From: Pseudomonas sp. GD04019
GTDB taxonomy: Bacteria; Pseudomonadota; Gammaproteobacteria; Pseudomonadales; Pseudomonadaceae
Assembly (NCBI RefSeq): GCF_029837695.1
Contig: NZ_JAOEEA010000015.1
Location: forward strand, 1-64,000
Reading direction: 5' to 3'
Length of the DNA stretch: 64,000 nucleotides
Below are positions 27,572-36,427 of this stretch, piece by piece (position 1 is the stretch's first letter; every line of letters begins with the position of its first letter). A program made the position numbers and the translations under genes. The notes beneath the pieces are model-generated. The model saw only the letters and a program-made list of their open reading frames with translations, was not told the DNA's origin and made no database searches.

Positions 27572-28115
27572 GTAGGGCAAACTCACCCACCATTCCCGCC
27601 TGATAATGTCCAGGCAGTGTGCAGGCAAAGCTCAAGCTCCCAGCCTTAGGGAAGGTCCACACGAACTCTTTGGTTGTGCCGGGCTCGACGAGAATCGCGT
27701 TTGGATCGTCATGCTTGGCTTTGATGACTTCCGGATACCCAGGCGGGTTTGCCTCACCGGTGCCATAACGCTCGTGCCAGACAATGCTTTCGGCCATGCC
27801 TGTCGGCGTTAACGTGCCGTCTTTGAACAAGGCCGCCATCTCGAGCTGGTGCTCCAGTTGGGTCGCCGCTTGGCCTATGTTGAACTCGTGCATCAATGCG
27901 CCTTCGTTCTTCAGAACGAAACGCACGGTTTCGCCTGGCTGCACATCGATGGTCTTTTGGCTGTAGCTGATGTCGTCCATCTTCACGAAGATGGTACGTG
28001 TAGTCGGCGTCGACTGGGCCAGTTGCCCAACGTCGTCACTGGTCTCGGCTAACGCCGGAAAAGCGGTGCTGATGAACAGCGCGCTGATCAGCAGATTTGG
28101 AGTTATGCGTTTCAT
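27567..28115 (-). CDS. Periplasmic cupredoxin-like copper protein (copy 2)
   Basis: 182 residues, signal peptide (NLLISALFISTAFPALA), cupredoxin with LMHEFNIGQ and CTLPGHYQAGM, the same layout as its neighbour but with an insert (ESIVWHERYGTGEANPPGYP) instead of the Met-rich loop. A paired copper-box element at 28164-28203 lies 49-88 bp upstream, so it is likely CopR-controlled. Confidence 0.85.
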   Translation of the reverse strand: MKRITPNLLISALFISTAFPALAETSDDVGQLAQSTPTTRTIFVKMDDISYSQKTIDVQPGETVRFVLKNEGALMHEFNIGQAATQLEHQLEMAALFKDGTLTPTGMAESIVWHERYGTGEANPPGYPEVIKAKHDDPNAILVEPGTTKEFVWTFPKAGSLSFACTLPGHYQAGMVGEFALR

Positions 28116-28163
28116 GGTGAGACCTCGCTTGGGGTGTTGGAAATCTCATGCTATTCCCCGCTT

Positions 28164-28203
28164 CCTGTCAGACCGCTGACCCCAAAACTACAATTGCGTC
28201 ACC
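28164..28203. promoter_or_regulatory. Paired CopR-like copper boxes (cupredoxin 2)
   Basis: CCTGTCAG at 28164 and ACTACAATTGCGTCACC at 28187, again 23 bp apart; a weaker copy of the element at 18962-19001. Confidence 0.5.
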
Positions 28204-28204
28204 A

Positions 28205-28233
28205 GGAAAAAGTACGGCGCCGATGTGGCGCCG
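28205..28233 (-). terminator. Terminator of the PtrA-like gene
   Basis: Read leftward: CGGCGCC-ACATC-GGCGCCG then TACTTTTTCC, a stem with a T-run downstream of the leftward gene ending at 28280. Confidence 0.7.
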
Positions 28234-28279
28234 CTAGGCCAAAGGAGCAATCACGGAAGGCCTGGAAGATGGGGAAATC

Positions 28280-28639
28280 TCACTTATGGCACTCTTTGTC
28301 GGCCATCATCAGCTTGTGCTCACGAATCATTTGAGCCAGCACGCCGTCTACCAGCTTGTCGTGCGTTTCCATCCAGGCCAGATGCTCTTCGGCAGAAATG
28401 CCTGGAGCTGGGTGTTCGTTGTGCAGCTTACTCATGATGTCTTCGAGCATTTTCATGTGCTCCTTCAAGTGCACATGCCGCTCACCGACAGGGGCCTGCT
28501 CCGCCTGGATCAGCACGGCTTCGGCTTTGTCGCTCATTTGTTGTATGCGCTCGAAGACTCGATCGCTGCCCCCCTCGGCCCAAGCCATAGAAGACAGCAG
28601 CAGCGAACCAACCAGGAGCAAAGGTTTCAGCGATTTCAT
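28280..28639 (-). CDS. PtrA-like periplasmic protein, long form (copy 2)
   Basis: 119 residues: signal peptide (MKSLKPLLLVGSLLLSSMAWA), a PtrA-type start EGGSDRVFERIQQM, then a His/Met-containing helical extension (HVHLKEHMKMLEDIMSK, HEHPAPGIS-like, MIREHKLMMADKECHK). It is divergent from copRS, with paired copper boxes between them. I infer a periplasmic copper-binding or copper-response protein; the extension is not part of classic PtrA. Confidence 0.7.
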   Translation of the reverse strand: MKSLKPLLLVGSLLLSSMAWAEGGSDRVFERIQQMSDKAEAVLIQAEQAPVGERHVHLKEHMKMLEDIMSKLHNEHPAPGISAEEHLAWMETHDKLVDGVLAQMIREHKLMMADKECHK

Positions 28640-28744
28640 AGGGCAGTCTCCATCAGTGAAAGCTGTGGCCGGCACCTCTTGGTCTTGTCTAATGAGGGCC
28701 GAGAGCACAACCCAGTGCTCATGTTTGCACCCTAGACCAGCCAC

Positions 28745-28784
28745 CCTGTCAGGGACCTGAAGCCAGAATTACATTTTCGTAAGC
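28745..28784. promoter_or_regulatory. Paired CopR-like copper boxes (copRS / PtrA-like)
   Basis: CCTGTCAG at 28745 and ATTACATTTTCGTAAGC at 28768, 23 bp apart, in the divergent promoter between the PtrA-like gene and copR. Suggests autoregulation of copRS. Confidence 0.6.
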
Positions 28785-28847
28785 TTCTGGTTGGCGGCCC
28801 TGTTTGCCTCCAAACTCAGCCCCACACGACTTCAGGAATCTGCTCGC

Positions 28848-29525
28848 ATGAAACTTCTGGTAGCTGAAGATGAACCCAAAACCGGTGCGTATCTGCAGCA
28901 AGGGCTCACCGAGGCAGGGTTCAATGTCAACCGGGTCATGACAGGTACCGATGCGCTTCAGCACGCGCTGAGCGAAGCCTATGACCTCCTGATCCTTGAC
29001 GTGATGATGCCGGGGCTGGATGGATGGGAAGTGCTGCGCATGGTGCGAGCGGCAGGAAAGGATGTTCCGGTCTTGTTCTTGACCGCACGCGATGGTGTGG
29101 AAGATCGGGTTAAAGGTCTCGAGCTGGGTGCAGACGACTACCTGATCAAGCCATTCGCGTTTTCAGAACTTCTGGCCAGGGTTCGGACATTGCTGCGCAG
29201 AGGCAATGGCTCCCCTACGCAGGCCACCATGAGGATTGCAGACCTGGAAGTCGATCTGATGAAGCGACGCGCTGTCCGCGGAGGAAAGCGAATCGACCTG
29301 ACGGCGAAGGAGTTTTCATTACTTGAATTGCTGCTGCGACGGCGCGGTGAGGTTCTTCCAAAGTCGCTGATTGCTTCCCAGGTCTGGGACATGAACTTCG
29401 ATAGCGACACCAACGTCATTGAGGTTGCAGTGCGCCGGTTGCGCGCAAAGATCGATGACGATTTCGATCTCAAGCTGATCCATACCGCCCGTGGAATGGG
29501 CTACATGATGGATGCTCCGGAGTAA
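28848..29525 (+). CDS. CopR response regulator (OmpR/PhoB family)
   Basis: 226 residues: receiver domain (KLLVAEDEPKTGAYLQQGL, phospho-Asp in LLILDVMMPGLDGW, Lys in LIKPFAFSELLAR) and winged-helix DNA-binding domain (RRAVRGGKRIDLTAKEFSLL, VIEVAVRRLRAKIDDDF). Heavy-metal response regulator type (CopR/CusR/CzcR). It should bind the repeated ATTACA-type boxes listed here. I chose the ATG at 28848; a frame to 28791 is longer. The kinase gene follows after 2 bp. Confidence 0.93.
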   Translation: MKLLVAEDEPKTGAYLQQGLTEAGFNVNRVMTGTDALQHALSEAYDLLILDVMMPGLDGWEVLRMVRAAGKDVPVLFLTARDGVEDRVKGLELGADDYLIKPFAFSELLARVRTLLRRGNGSPTQATMRIADLEVDLMKRRAVRGGKRIDLTAKEFSLLELLLRRRGEVLPKSLIASQVWDMNFDSDTNVIEVAVRRLRAKIDDDFDLKLIHTARGMGYMMDAPE

Positions 29526-29527
29526 GC

Positions 29528-30910
29528 ATGCGCCATCTTTCGTTAACCGCACGTATGAGCCTGATGTTCATGTCCGCAGTGATCGCTGTTCTGACAGCGG
29601 CAGGCTTGAGCTTCAACATGCTTAGCCAGCACCACTTCAAAATGTTGGATAGGCAGGCCTTAGAAGAAAAACTCGAATCGACCAGGCATCTCCTCAACAA
29701 CGCCCGCAACGGATCGAACCTTACCGAAGAACTACCTCAGTTGCGGGCCTTGCTCGGCGCTCATCAGGAACTGGCGGCAACCATACTTGCCAGCGATGGC
29801 ACTGTGCTCTTTTCCGATACCAAGGCGTTGGAGATCCCCGACGACTTAAAGCGAACTGAGAGTACAGGGATGTGGGATTGGCAAAACGGCGAGCAGATGT
29901 ACCGCGGAGTGACCGCCAAGATCACGGTACCCAATCAGCCTCAACCACTCACGGCAGTACTCATTCTCGACGTCACCAATCACGCACATTTCTTCGACAC
30001 GCTACAGCGATGGTTCTGGATTGGATTGACCATCAGCGCCCTGATCAGCGCCGCACTGGGTTGGGTAGTTGCTCGAAGCGGGCTCAGGCCCTTGCGACAA
30101 GTCACGAGTCTCGCCACCTCGATGTCCGCACGATCGCTACAGGAACGAATCCCCCTAGAGCCTGTGCCGTTGGAGCTGCAGCAACTCGTTCAGGCTTTCA
30201 ATGCCATGCTGGCTCGGTTGGAGGATGCGTTCGTCCGGCTTTCCAATTTCTCAGCGGACATTGCTCACGAGCTGCGTACTCCGGTGAGCAATCTGATGAC
30301 TCACACTGAGGTTGTCCTGAGCAAAAAACGTGATACCGATGCCTACGAGGACAACCTGTTTTCCAATCTGGAGGACTTGAAGCGCATGTCCAGGATGATT
30401 GATGACATGCTCTTCCTAGCAAAATCAGATAATGGACTGATCACCCCTGAACGAGCCCCGATCAATCTAGCGGACGTTGTGGCCAAGCTGTTTGATTACT
30501 ACCACCTAGTAGCTGATGATCATGGCATCTTCCTCAAAGCTTCCGGCGGGGGCCGTGTTCTTGGCGACAGGCTGATGCTTGATCGGGCTATCTCCAATCT
30601 ACTGTCTAATGCTCTGCGCTATACCTCCGCTGGACGGGCCATTTCGGTAGCCGTCCACCAGACCGAGAGCTCTGTCACCCTGACTGTCGAGAACCCCGGC
30701 GAAACGATCAAGCCAGAACACCTGGCGAAGCTCTTTGATCGCTTTTATCGAATTGATCCCGCCCGGCGGGAAGGCAGCCCAAGCAATGCGGGTCTTGGGC
30801 TGGCGATTACCCGATCAATAGTCGAGGCCCACGGAGGACGGATCTGGTGCACCTCGGCCGATGGCATCACTGGCTTTCACATGGAGTTTCCCAGGCTATC
30901 TGGGTCATAA
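29528..30910 (+). CDS. CopS heavy-metal sensor histidine kinase
   Basis: 460 residues: two membrane helices flanking a periplasmic sensor loop (residues about 35-160), HAMP linker, H-box FSADIAHELRTPVSN, N-box NLLSNALRYT, and G-box GLGLAITRSIVEAHGG. It is the partner of CopR and senses periplasmic copper (heavy-metal sensor kinase subgroup). Confidence 0.93.
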   Translation: MRHLSLTARMSLMFMSAVIAVLTAAGLSFNMLSQHHFKMLDRQALEEKLESTRHLLNNARNGSNLTEELPQLRALLGAHQELAATILASDGTVLFSDTKALEIPDDLKRTESTGMWDWQNGEQMYRGVTAKITVPNQPQPLTAVLILDVTNHAHFFDTLQRWFWIGLTISALISAALGWVVARSGLRPLRQVTSLATSMSARSLQERIPLEPVPLELQQLVQAFNAMLARLEDAFVRLSNFSADIAHELRTPVSNLMTHTEVVLSKKRDTDAYEDNLFSNLEDLKRMSRMIDDMLFLAKSDNGLITPERAPINLADVVAKLFDYYHLVADDHGIFLKASGGGRVLGDRLMLDRAISNLLSNALRYTSAGRAISVAVHQTESSVTLTVENPGETIKPEHLAKLFDRFYRIDPARREGSPSNAGLGLAITRSIVEAHGGRIWCTSADGITGFHMEFPRLSGS

Positions 30911-30979
30911 CTTCACTCGCGATCGCTACCCGATGGACCATTGCATCGAAGCATCAGACAAGCCAAGACGCCCGCCTCA

Positions 30980-32200
30980 TCAGGAGGGCATCTGGTGCCG
31001 AGGCAGCCCGACGGAGATTAGCGCCGCCAGCAGCACGAAGCCACTGGACACCCACAGGCAGGCCCCCAGCCCGTACTGCTGGAATACCCAGCCCGAGAGC
31101 AGCGTGCCAATCAGGCGACCCAGAGCGTTGGACATGTAGTAGAAGCCCACGTCCAGGGACACCCCGTCCTCCTTGGCGTAGCTAACGATCAGGTAGCTGT
31201 GCAGCGACGAGTTCACCGCGAACAACACCCCGAACAGCATCAGCCCGCCCAGCAATACCACCTGTGCCGACCAGCCGGTGCTCAGCCCCAGTGCGATCAG
31301 CGCCGGCAGCCCGGCCAGGGCCAGAGCCCAGGAGAAGGCAACGCGGCCATCCGGCACGTGTCCGCTCTTCTTGCCGGTGATGCTAGGGGCGAAGGACTGC
31401 ACGATGCCGTAGCCGATGATCCAGGCGGCGAGGAATCCACCCACCAGCCAGAAGTCCCAACCGAATACGGTACTCAGGTACACCGGCAGCGCCACAACGA
31501 ACCATACGTCGCGAGCGCCGAAGAGGAACAGCCGCGCGGCCGAGAGGATGTTGATCGCCCGGCTCTTGGACAGCATGTCGCGGAACTTTGGTTTGGCCTT
31601 GGCCTTGCCCAGATCCTTCTTCAGCAGCACCAGGCTGCCCAGCCAGATCAAGGCAAGCACCGACGCCATGGCCAACACCGATCCAGTGAAACCGAGTAAG
31701 GCCAGTAGCGCTCCACCGAGGAAGAAACCGACGCCCTTGAGCGCGTTCTTCGAGCCGGTAAGGATGGCCACCCACTTGTACAGCGTGCCCTGCTGATTGT
31801 CCGGCACCAAGAGCTTGATCGAACTCTTGGCGGACATCTTGTTGAGATCCTTGGCGATGCCGGACAGCGCCTGGGCTCCCATCACCCAGGGCACGGTCAG
31901 CCACGCGGCCGGCACTGTCAGCATCAGCAAAGCCAGCACCTGCATGCCCAGACCGATGTTCATGGTGCGGTTCAGACCTAGGCGAGCACCGAGGTAGCCA
32001 CCCACCAGGTTGGTGATGACGCCGAAGATCTCGTAGAACAGGAACAGCGCAGCGATTTGCAGTGGCGTGTAGCCCAGGGTGTGAAAGTGCAACACCACCA
32101 ACATACGCAACGCGCCGTCGGTGAGAGTGAAAGCCCAGTAGTTGCCGGTAACCAATAGGTACTGACGCACTTCAGCTGAAAGGGCTGACAACGCCTTCAT
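30980..32200 (-). CDS. ArsJ organoarsenical efflux MFS transporter
   Basis: 406 residues, about 12 membrane helices. The sequence around NYWAFTLTDGALRMLVVLHF, the EIFGVITNLVGGYLGARLGL segment and the SAKSSIKLLVPD loop fit ArsJ, which exports 1-arseno-3-phosphoglycerate. Its partner GAPDH gene lies just upstream. Together they confer arsenate resistance without arsenite efflux. Last gene of the leftward arsC-arsR-arsH-gapdh-arsJ operon. Confidence 0.88.
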   Translation of the reverse strand: MKALSALSAEVRQYLLVTGNYWAFTLTDGALRMLVVLHFHTLGYTPLQIAALFLFYEIFGVITNLVGGYLGARLGLNRTMNIGLGMQVLALLMLTVPAAWLTVPWVMGAQALSGIAKDLNKMSAKSSIKLLVPDNQQGTLYKWVAILTGSKNALKGVGFFLGGALLALLGFTGSVLAMASVLALIWLGSLVLLKKDLGKAKAKPKFRDMLSKSRAINILSAARLFLFGARDVWFVVALPVYLSTVFGWDFWLVGGFLAAWIIGYGIVQSFAPSITGKKSGHVPDGRVAFSWALALAGLPALIALGLSTGWSAQVVLLGGLMLFGVLFAVNSSLHSYLIVSYAKEDGVSLDVGFYYMSNALGRLIGTLLSGWVFQQYGLGACLWVSSGFVLLAALISVGLPRHQMPS

Positions 32201-32209
32201 GATCGCTGC

Positions 32210-33214
32210 TTACTCCGCCGCGCCAACCAGTCGAGCCAGCTCCGCCGCTCGGTTGGCGTACCCCCACTCGTTGTCGTACCAGGCGTAGATCTTCACCTGG
32301 GTGCCCGCCACCACCAGAGTCGACAGTGCGTCGATGATCGAGGAGCGCGGATCGGTACGGTAGTCGATGGACACCAATGGTCGCTCTTCGTAGCCCAGGA
32401 TGTTCTTCAGCGGGCCTTCGGCGGCCGCCTTGAGCAGAGCGTTGACCTCCTCGGCGGTGGTCGCGCGCTCCACCTCGAACACGCAGTCGGTCAACGAGGC
32501 GTTGGCCAGCGGCACGCGCACGGCGTGACCATTCAGCTTGCCGCGCAGCTCGGGGAAGATCTCGGCGATGGCTGTGGCCGAACCGGTGGTGGTCGGGATC
32601 AGGCTCATGCCGGAGGCGCGCGCACGGCGCAGATCCTTGTGCGGGGTGTCGAGGATGCTCTGGGTGTTTGTCAGGTCGTGGATGGTGGTGATCGAGCCGT
32701 GGCGGATGCCCAGGTTCTCGTGGATCACCTTGACCACCGGCGCCAGGCAGTTGGTGGTACAGGACGCGGCAGTGACGATGCGGTGCTGCGCCGGGTCGAA
32801 CAGGTGCTGGTTGACCCCCATCACCACGTTCAGCGCGCCCTGCTCCTTGACCGGTGCGCAGACCACCACGCGCTTCACGCCTTGATCCAGATAGGCCTGG
32901 AGCACGGCGACGGTCTTCATCTTGCCGCTGGCCTCAATCACCAGGTCGCAGCCGCTCCAATCGGTATCGGCGATGGCCTTGTTGGCGCTGACGCGAATGC
33001 GCTTGCCGTCGATCACCACGCTCTCACCATCGCTGCCCGCCTCATGCTGCCAGCGACCATGCACCGAGTCGAAGTTCAGCAAATGAGCGTGGGTGGCGGC
33101 ATCGCCGGCCGGGTCGTTGATCTGCACGAACTCCAGCTCGGGCCAGTTCCAAGCAGCGCGCAGGGCCAGGCGGCCGATGCGGCCGAATCCGTTGATACCA
33201 ACTTTGATCGTCAT
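32210..33214 (-). CDS. Ars-operon glyceraldehyde-3-phosphate dehydrogenase
   Basis: 334 residues. Rossmann motif INGFGRIGRL, catalytic ASCTTNCLAP with the nucleophilic Cys, and WYDNEWGYANR at the end. It makes 1-arseno-3-phosphoglycerate from glyceraldehyde-3-phosphate and arsenate, which ArsJ exports. The start at 33214 (ATGACCATCAAAGTTGG) fits the family; the frame to 33334 is too long. Ends 10 bp before arsJ. Confidence 0.92.
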   Translation of the reverse strand: MTIKVGINGFGRIGRLALRAAWNWPELEFVQINDPAGDAATHAHLLNFDSVHGRWQHEAGSDGESVVIDGKRIRVSANKAIADTDWSGCDLVIEASGKMKTVAVLQAYLDQGVKRVVVCAPVKEQGALNVVMGVNQHLFDPAQHRIVTAASCTTNCLAPVVKVIHENLGIRHGSITTIHDLTNTQSILDTPHKDLRRARASGMSLIPTTTGSATAIAEIFPELRGKLNGHAVRVPLANASLTDCVFEVERATTAEEVNALLKAAAEGPLKNILGYEERPLVSIDYRTDPRSSIIDALSTLVVAGTQVKIYAWYDNEWGYANRAAELARLVGAAE

Positions 33215-33263
33215 GGTGCGGTCTCGCGTAAAGGTGTGGGTCAGATTGCGTCGAACGGGTTGA

Positions 33264-33980
33264 TCAGATGGCGCGCTGGTTGACGCGCCTGGATAGCTCT
33301 TCGGCCGACTCCTTGCGCTCGGAGTAGCGGTCAACCAAGTAGTCGGAGCGGTCGCGCAGCAGCAGCGTGAACTTGACCAGCTCCTCCATCACATCCACCA
33401 CACGGTCATAGAACGAGGACTGCTTCATTCGGCCGTCCGCGTCGAACTCCAAATAAGCCTTGGGCACAGAGGACTGATTAGGGATGGTGAACATGCGCAT
33501 CCAGCGGCCGAGCACACGCAGCTGGTTGACCACGTTGAATGACTGCGAGCCACCGCATACCTGCATCACCGCCAGGGTCTTGCCCTGGGTCGGGCGAACC
33601 GCGCCAATGGCCAGCGGCACCCAATCGATCTGCGCCTTGAACACGGCGGTCATCGAGCCGTGACGCTCAGGGGAGCACCACACCTGGCCTTCCGACCATT
33701 GCATCAGCTCGCGCAACTCCCGCACCTTGGGATGGCTTTCCGGAGCATCATCCGGCAGCGGCAGGCCACTCGGATCGAAGATGCGCGTCTCGGCACCGAA
33801 GCGTTGCAGCAAGCGTGCTGCTTCTTCGGTCAGCAGGCGGCTGAAAGAACGCTCGCGGGTAGATCCGTACAACAGCAGGATGCGCGGCGGATGGGATGAA
33901 GCCGACTCGACGCCGAGCTTATCCAGTGTCGGCAAGTGAGCCAGGTCGACATCCAGGTTAGGCAACAGGTCGTCTTGCAT
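33264..33980 (-). CDS. ArsH NADPH-dependent FMN reductase
   Basis: 238 residues. FMN site GSTRERSFSRLLTEEA and the ArsH signature WCSPERHGSMTAVFKAQIDW. It oxidises trivalent organoarsenicals to less toxic pentavalent forms. ATG at 33980 (MQDDLLPN); a start at 34028 would add 16 unlikely residues. Between arsR and gapdh. Confidence 0.92.
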   Translation of the reverse strand: MQDDLLPNLDVDLAHLPTLDKLGVESASSHPPRILLLYGSTRERSFSRLLTEEAARLLQRFGAETRIFDPSGLPLPDDAPESHPKVRELRELMQWSEGQVWCSPERHGSMTAVFKAQIDWVPLAIGAVRPTQGKTLAVMQVCGGSQSFNVVNQLRVLGRWMRMFTIPNQSSVPKAYLEFDADGRMKQSSFYDRVVDVMEELVKFTLLLRDRSDYLVDRYSERKESAEELSRRVNQRAI

Positions 33981-34034
33981 GGTTACTCCTACTAAATCAG
34001 GTACTAGCCCCCGTCTGGGGACGTTCAATCGGTG

Positions 34035-34391
34035 TCAGCAGCAGGTTGCTGCCCGCTCCGGGCGATCACCCATCTGCTGTAGACGCTGAGGGTCTTCACC
34101 GAACAAGGTGCGGTTCGCCGCGTGCGTAGCCTGGAGGATCTGCATGACCCACTCCGGCAGCTCGGGGTGCAGGCGGTAGTACACCCATTGGCCTTGGCGA
34201 CGATCTTCAAGCAGGTCACAGGTGCGCAGCTGGGCTAGATGGCGAGAAATCTTTGGCTGGCTCTCATCGAGCGCACAGGTCAGCTCGCACACGCAAAGCT
34301 CACCCTCTTCCACGATCAGCATCATGGCGCGCAAACGCGTCTCGTCAGCCAGGCATTTGAAAACGGTGATGGGGGTTAGGGATTTAGCCAT
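34035..34391 (-). CDS. ArsR arsenic-responsive repressor
   Basis: 118 residues, winged helix with the As(III)-binding ELCVCELTCAL loop and KISRHLAQLRTCDLLEDRRQGQWVYYRL. A Cys pair ends the protein (ATCC). It lies between arsC and arsH, and the likely operator is the palindrome ahead of arsC at 34828-34847. Confidence 0.92.
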   Translation of the reverse strand: MAKSLTPITVFKCLADETRLRAMMLIVEEGELCVCELTCALDESQPKISRHLAQLRTCDLLEDRRQGQWVYYRLHPELPEWVMQILQATHAANRTLFGEDPQRLQQMGDRPERAATCC

Positions 34392-34398
34392 AGCGACC

Positions 34399-34812
34399 TC
34401 AGCGTTTGGTTTTCACCAGGACGAACATCTTGATGCGCTCATGAATCTTATGAAGGGTGTGGCGGAATGCTTCCGGCTTGCTGCTCGTAACCGGGTCTTC
34501 AAAGTTCCACGCGAGAACCTCGCCAGCACCGGGGAGCGCGTGACATTCCAGCGCCGACTTGTCGCACAGGGTGATGACATAGTCGAAACGCTGCCCCTCG
34601 AACTCATCGATGGACTTGCTCCGCAAACCTTGGGCAGCCACACCTAGATGCTCCAGCGCCTCAATCGTTCGGTGGTCGACCCCGCCAGGCTCTGTGCCTG
34701 CGCTGAAAGCTTCGAAATGCTCGGAGTCGGTATGGCGCAGCAGGGCCTCGGCCAGTTGAGACCGGGCGGTATTGGCCACACACACGAACAGCACACTGCT
34801 TTTGTTGCTCAT
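34399..34812 (-). CDS. ArsC arsenate reductase (low-MW phosphatase type)
   Basis: 137 residues, P-loop CVANTARSQ (Cx5R), DYVITLCDKSALECHALPG with further redox cysteines. It reduces arsenate to arsenite. First gene of the leftward ars operon; ATG at 34812. Oddly no ArsB or ACR3 arsenite pump is in the operon. Confidence 0.9.
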   Translation of the reverse strand: MSNKSSVLFVCVANTARSQLAEALLRHTDSEHFEAFSAGTEPGGVDHRTIEALEHLGVAAQGLRSKSIDEFEGQRFDYVITLCDKSALECHALPGAGEVLAWNFEDPVTSSKPEAFRHTLHKIHERIKMFVLVKTKR

Positions 34813-34827
34813 CGAGAACACCACAAC

Positions 34828-34847
34828 ATATTCGCTTAATCGAATAT
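34828..34847. promoter_or_regulatory. ArsR operator candidate (arsC promoter)
   Basis: ATATTCG-CTTAAT-CGAATAT, perfect 7-bp arms, just upstream of arsC. A second imperfect dyad ATATGGA-TT-TCCATAT follows at 34846-34861. Confidence 0.65.
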
Positions 34848-34904
34848 ATGGATTTCCATATGACCTGTAAAGCGACCACAAGAGAGTTCGACCCTAGGCT
34901 TTAC

Positions 34905-34924
34905 ATGTGCATAAGCATGCACAT
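34905..34924. promoter_or_regulatory. Operator candidate of the second arsR
   Basis: ATGTGCAT-AAGC-ATGCACAT, perfect 8-bp arms, 13 bp before the ATG of the second arsR. A related but degenerate GTGCATAGGTGCGCAT is at 35307-35322, ahead of the flavoprotein gene. Confidence 0.65.
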
Positions 34925-34936
34925 ATATTGTTCCGC

Positions 34937-35287
34937 ATGAACAGCAGCACAACTCTCCGAACTCAGGCCATCGAAGCGGCCATCGACTCGCTCGACAGCG
35001 CGTTCTTCAAGGCTCTCTGCGAGCCGCCGCGAGTGGCGGTGTTGAAGCGCGTCATGCAGCTAGGCCGCGCTGACGTAACCGAGATCGCAGCGGAGCTACC
35101 GCAAGAACGCTCCGTGGTTTCTCGTCACCTCCAGGTGCTGCTTGAGGCCGGCATCGTTCGCTCGGCCAAGTTAGGCCGCCAGGTGTTCTACGAGGTCGAT
35201 GGGCCGGCCATCATCAAGAGGCTGGAAGACATCCTGCAGCACACCAAGGCCATCGCTCCCTTCTGCTGCCTGGGCAGCCAGCCCTGA
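34937..35287 (+). CDS. Second ArsR/SmtB-family regulator
   Basis: 116 residues, winged helix (LCEPPRVAVLKRVMQLGRADVTEIAAELPQ split across helices, SVVSRHLQVLLEAGIVRSAKLGRQVFY), ending PFCCLGSQP with a Cys pair that may bind As/Sb. It opens a rightward set with a flavoprotein and an MFS transporter. The ATG at 34937 lies within the palindromic control region. It is unlike the ELCVCEL-type ArsR at 34035. Confidence 0.82.
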   Translation: MNSSTTLRTQAIEAAIDSLDSAFFKALCEPPRVAVLKRVMQLGRADVTEIAAELPQERSVVSRHLQVLLEAGIVRSAKLGRQVFYEVDGPAIIKRLEDILQHTKAIAPFCCLGSQP

Positions 35288-35325
35288 GTTTTCATTTCCT
35301 TAAATACGTGCATAGGTGCGCATAA

Positions 35326-36372
35326 ATGAACGCAAATAGCCGGATTATCGATGTCATCGTCATTGGCGGCGGGCAAGCCGGCTTGGCGGCAGGCTGGCAT
35401 CTGCGCCAACAGGGACTGGATTTCCTCATCCTGGATGAACAGCAGCGTCCGGGCGGGAACTGGCACAACTACTACGATAGCCTGAAGCTGTTCTCACCGG
35501 CGGCTTACTCATCGCTACCTGGCATGGCATTCCCTGGACCAGCGAAGCACTACCCGTCGCGACACGAAGTGGTGAGCTATCTCGAGCAGTATACCGAGCG
35601 CTTCCAGCTGCCGATCCACCCCAGCACGCGGGTGGCCGCGGTGCATCGCGAAGAAACTGTGTTTCGCGTCGACTCGGCCAATGGCCAGCAATTTCTCGCC
35701 AAGGCGCTGATAGTGGCCTCGGGAGCCTTCAGCCGACCGTACACGCCAGATATCCCGGGGCTCGACAGCTTCGGCGGCACGCGCCTGCATAGTGCGCAAT
35801 ATCGCAACTCTGCCGGATTCGAAGGGCAACGCATCGTGGTTATTGGCGCGGCCAACTCAGCGGTGCAGATTGCTCACGAGCTGGCACAAGTGGCGCAAGT
35901 CACCCTGGCCACGCGCGAGGCCATCCGCTTTATGCCCCAACGCATACTCGGTGCCGACTTCCATGATTGGCTGAAGTGGACTGGCTTGGGTAAAACCCGC
36001 TGGCTCAGCGACCAGAGCACGCCGGTGCTGGACGATGGAACTTATCGACGGGCATTGAAGGCCGGTCGCTACAGCCAGCGCCCTATGTTCCACCAGGTGA
36101 CGCCCTCCGGCGTCGTTTGGGCTGATGGGCAAGTAGAGCGCATTGATAGTCTGATATTCGCAACGGGCTTCCGTCCCAATCTGCCCTTCCTCGAAGGCCT
36201 GTCGGTGATGGACGATCGAGGCAACGTACTACAACGGCATGGCGTCGCTACTCGTGTTCCCGGCCTGTATTTCGTGGGTCTGCCGAAACAACGCAACTTC
36301 GCCTCGGCCACGCTGCGCGGAGTCGGCCCAGACATCGAGCACAATCTGAAGCACCTGCTTCGTTACTTGTAG
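35326..36372 (+). CDS. FAD/NAD(P)-dependent flavoprotein monooxygenase-like (ArsO-like)
   Basis: 348 residues with two Rossmann motifs, GGGQAGLAAGWHL and GAANSAVQIAHEL, and the FMO-type FATGFRPNLPFL motif. Such flavoproteins are common in Pseudomonas ars clusters beside a second ArsR and an MFS pump and are sometimes called ArsO; the reaction is not established. It starts 38 bp after the second arsR and has the repeated GTGCAT motif in front, so it is under the same control. Confidence 0.78.
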   Translation: MNANSRIIDVIVIGGGQAGLAAGWHLRQQGLDFLILDEQQRPGGNWHNYYDSLKLFSPAAYSSLPGMAFPGPAKHYPSRHEVVSYLEQYTERFQLPIHPSTRVAAVHREETVFRVDSANGQQFLAKALIVASGAFSRPYTPDIPGLDSFGGTRLHSAQYRNSAGFEGQRIVVIGAANSAVQIAHELAQVAQVTLATREAIRFMPQRILGADFHDWLKWTGLGKTRWLSDQSTPVLDDGTYRRALKAGRYSQRPMFHQVTPSGVVWADGQVERIDSLIFATGFRPNLPFLEGLSVMDDRGNVLQRHGVATRVPGLYFVGLPKQRNFASATLRGVGPDIEHNLKHLLRYL

Positions 36373-36427
36373 GCTGCCCCTGCCTGAGCAGTACCGCATT
36401 GCAGTCATAACAACTAGAGCCCTTTAC

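Noticed and set aside
32525..33283. A 252-residue rightward reading frame opposite gapdh
   Set aside because: Antisense of a well-conserved dehydrogenase; no independent evidence.
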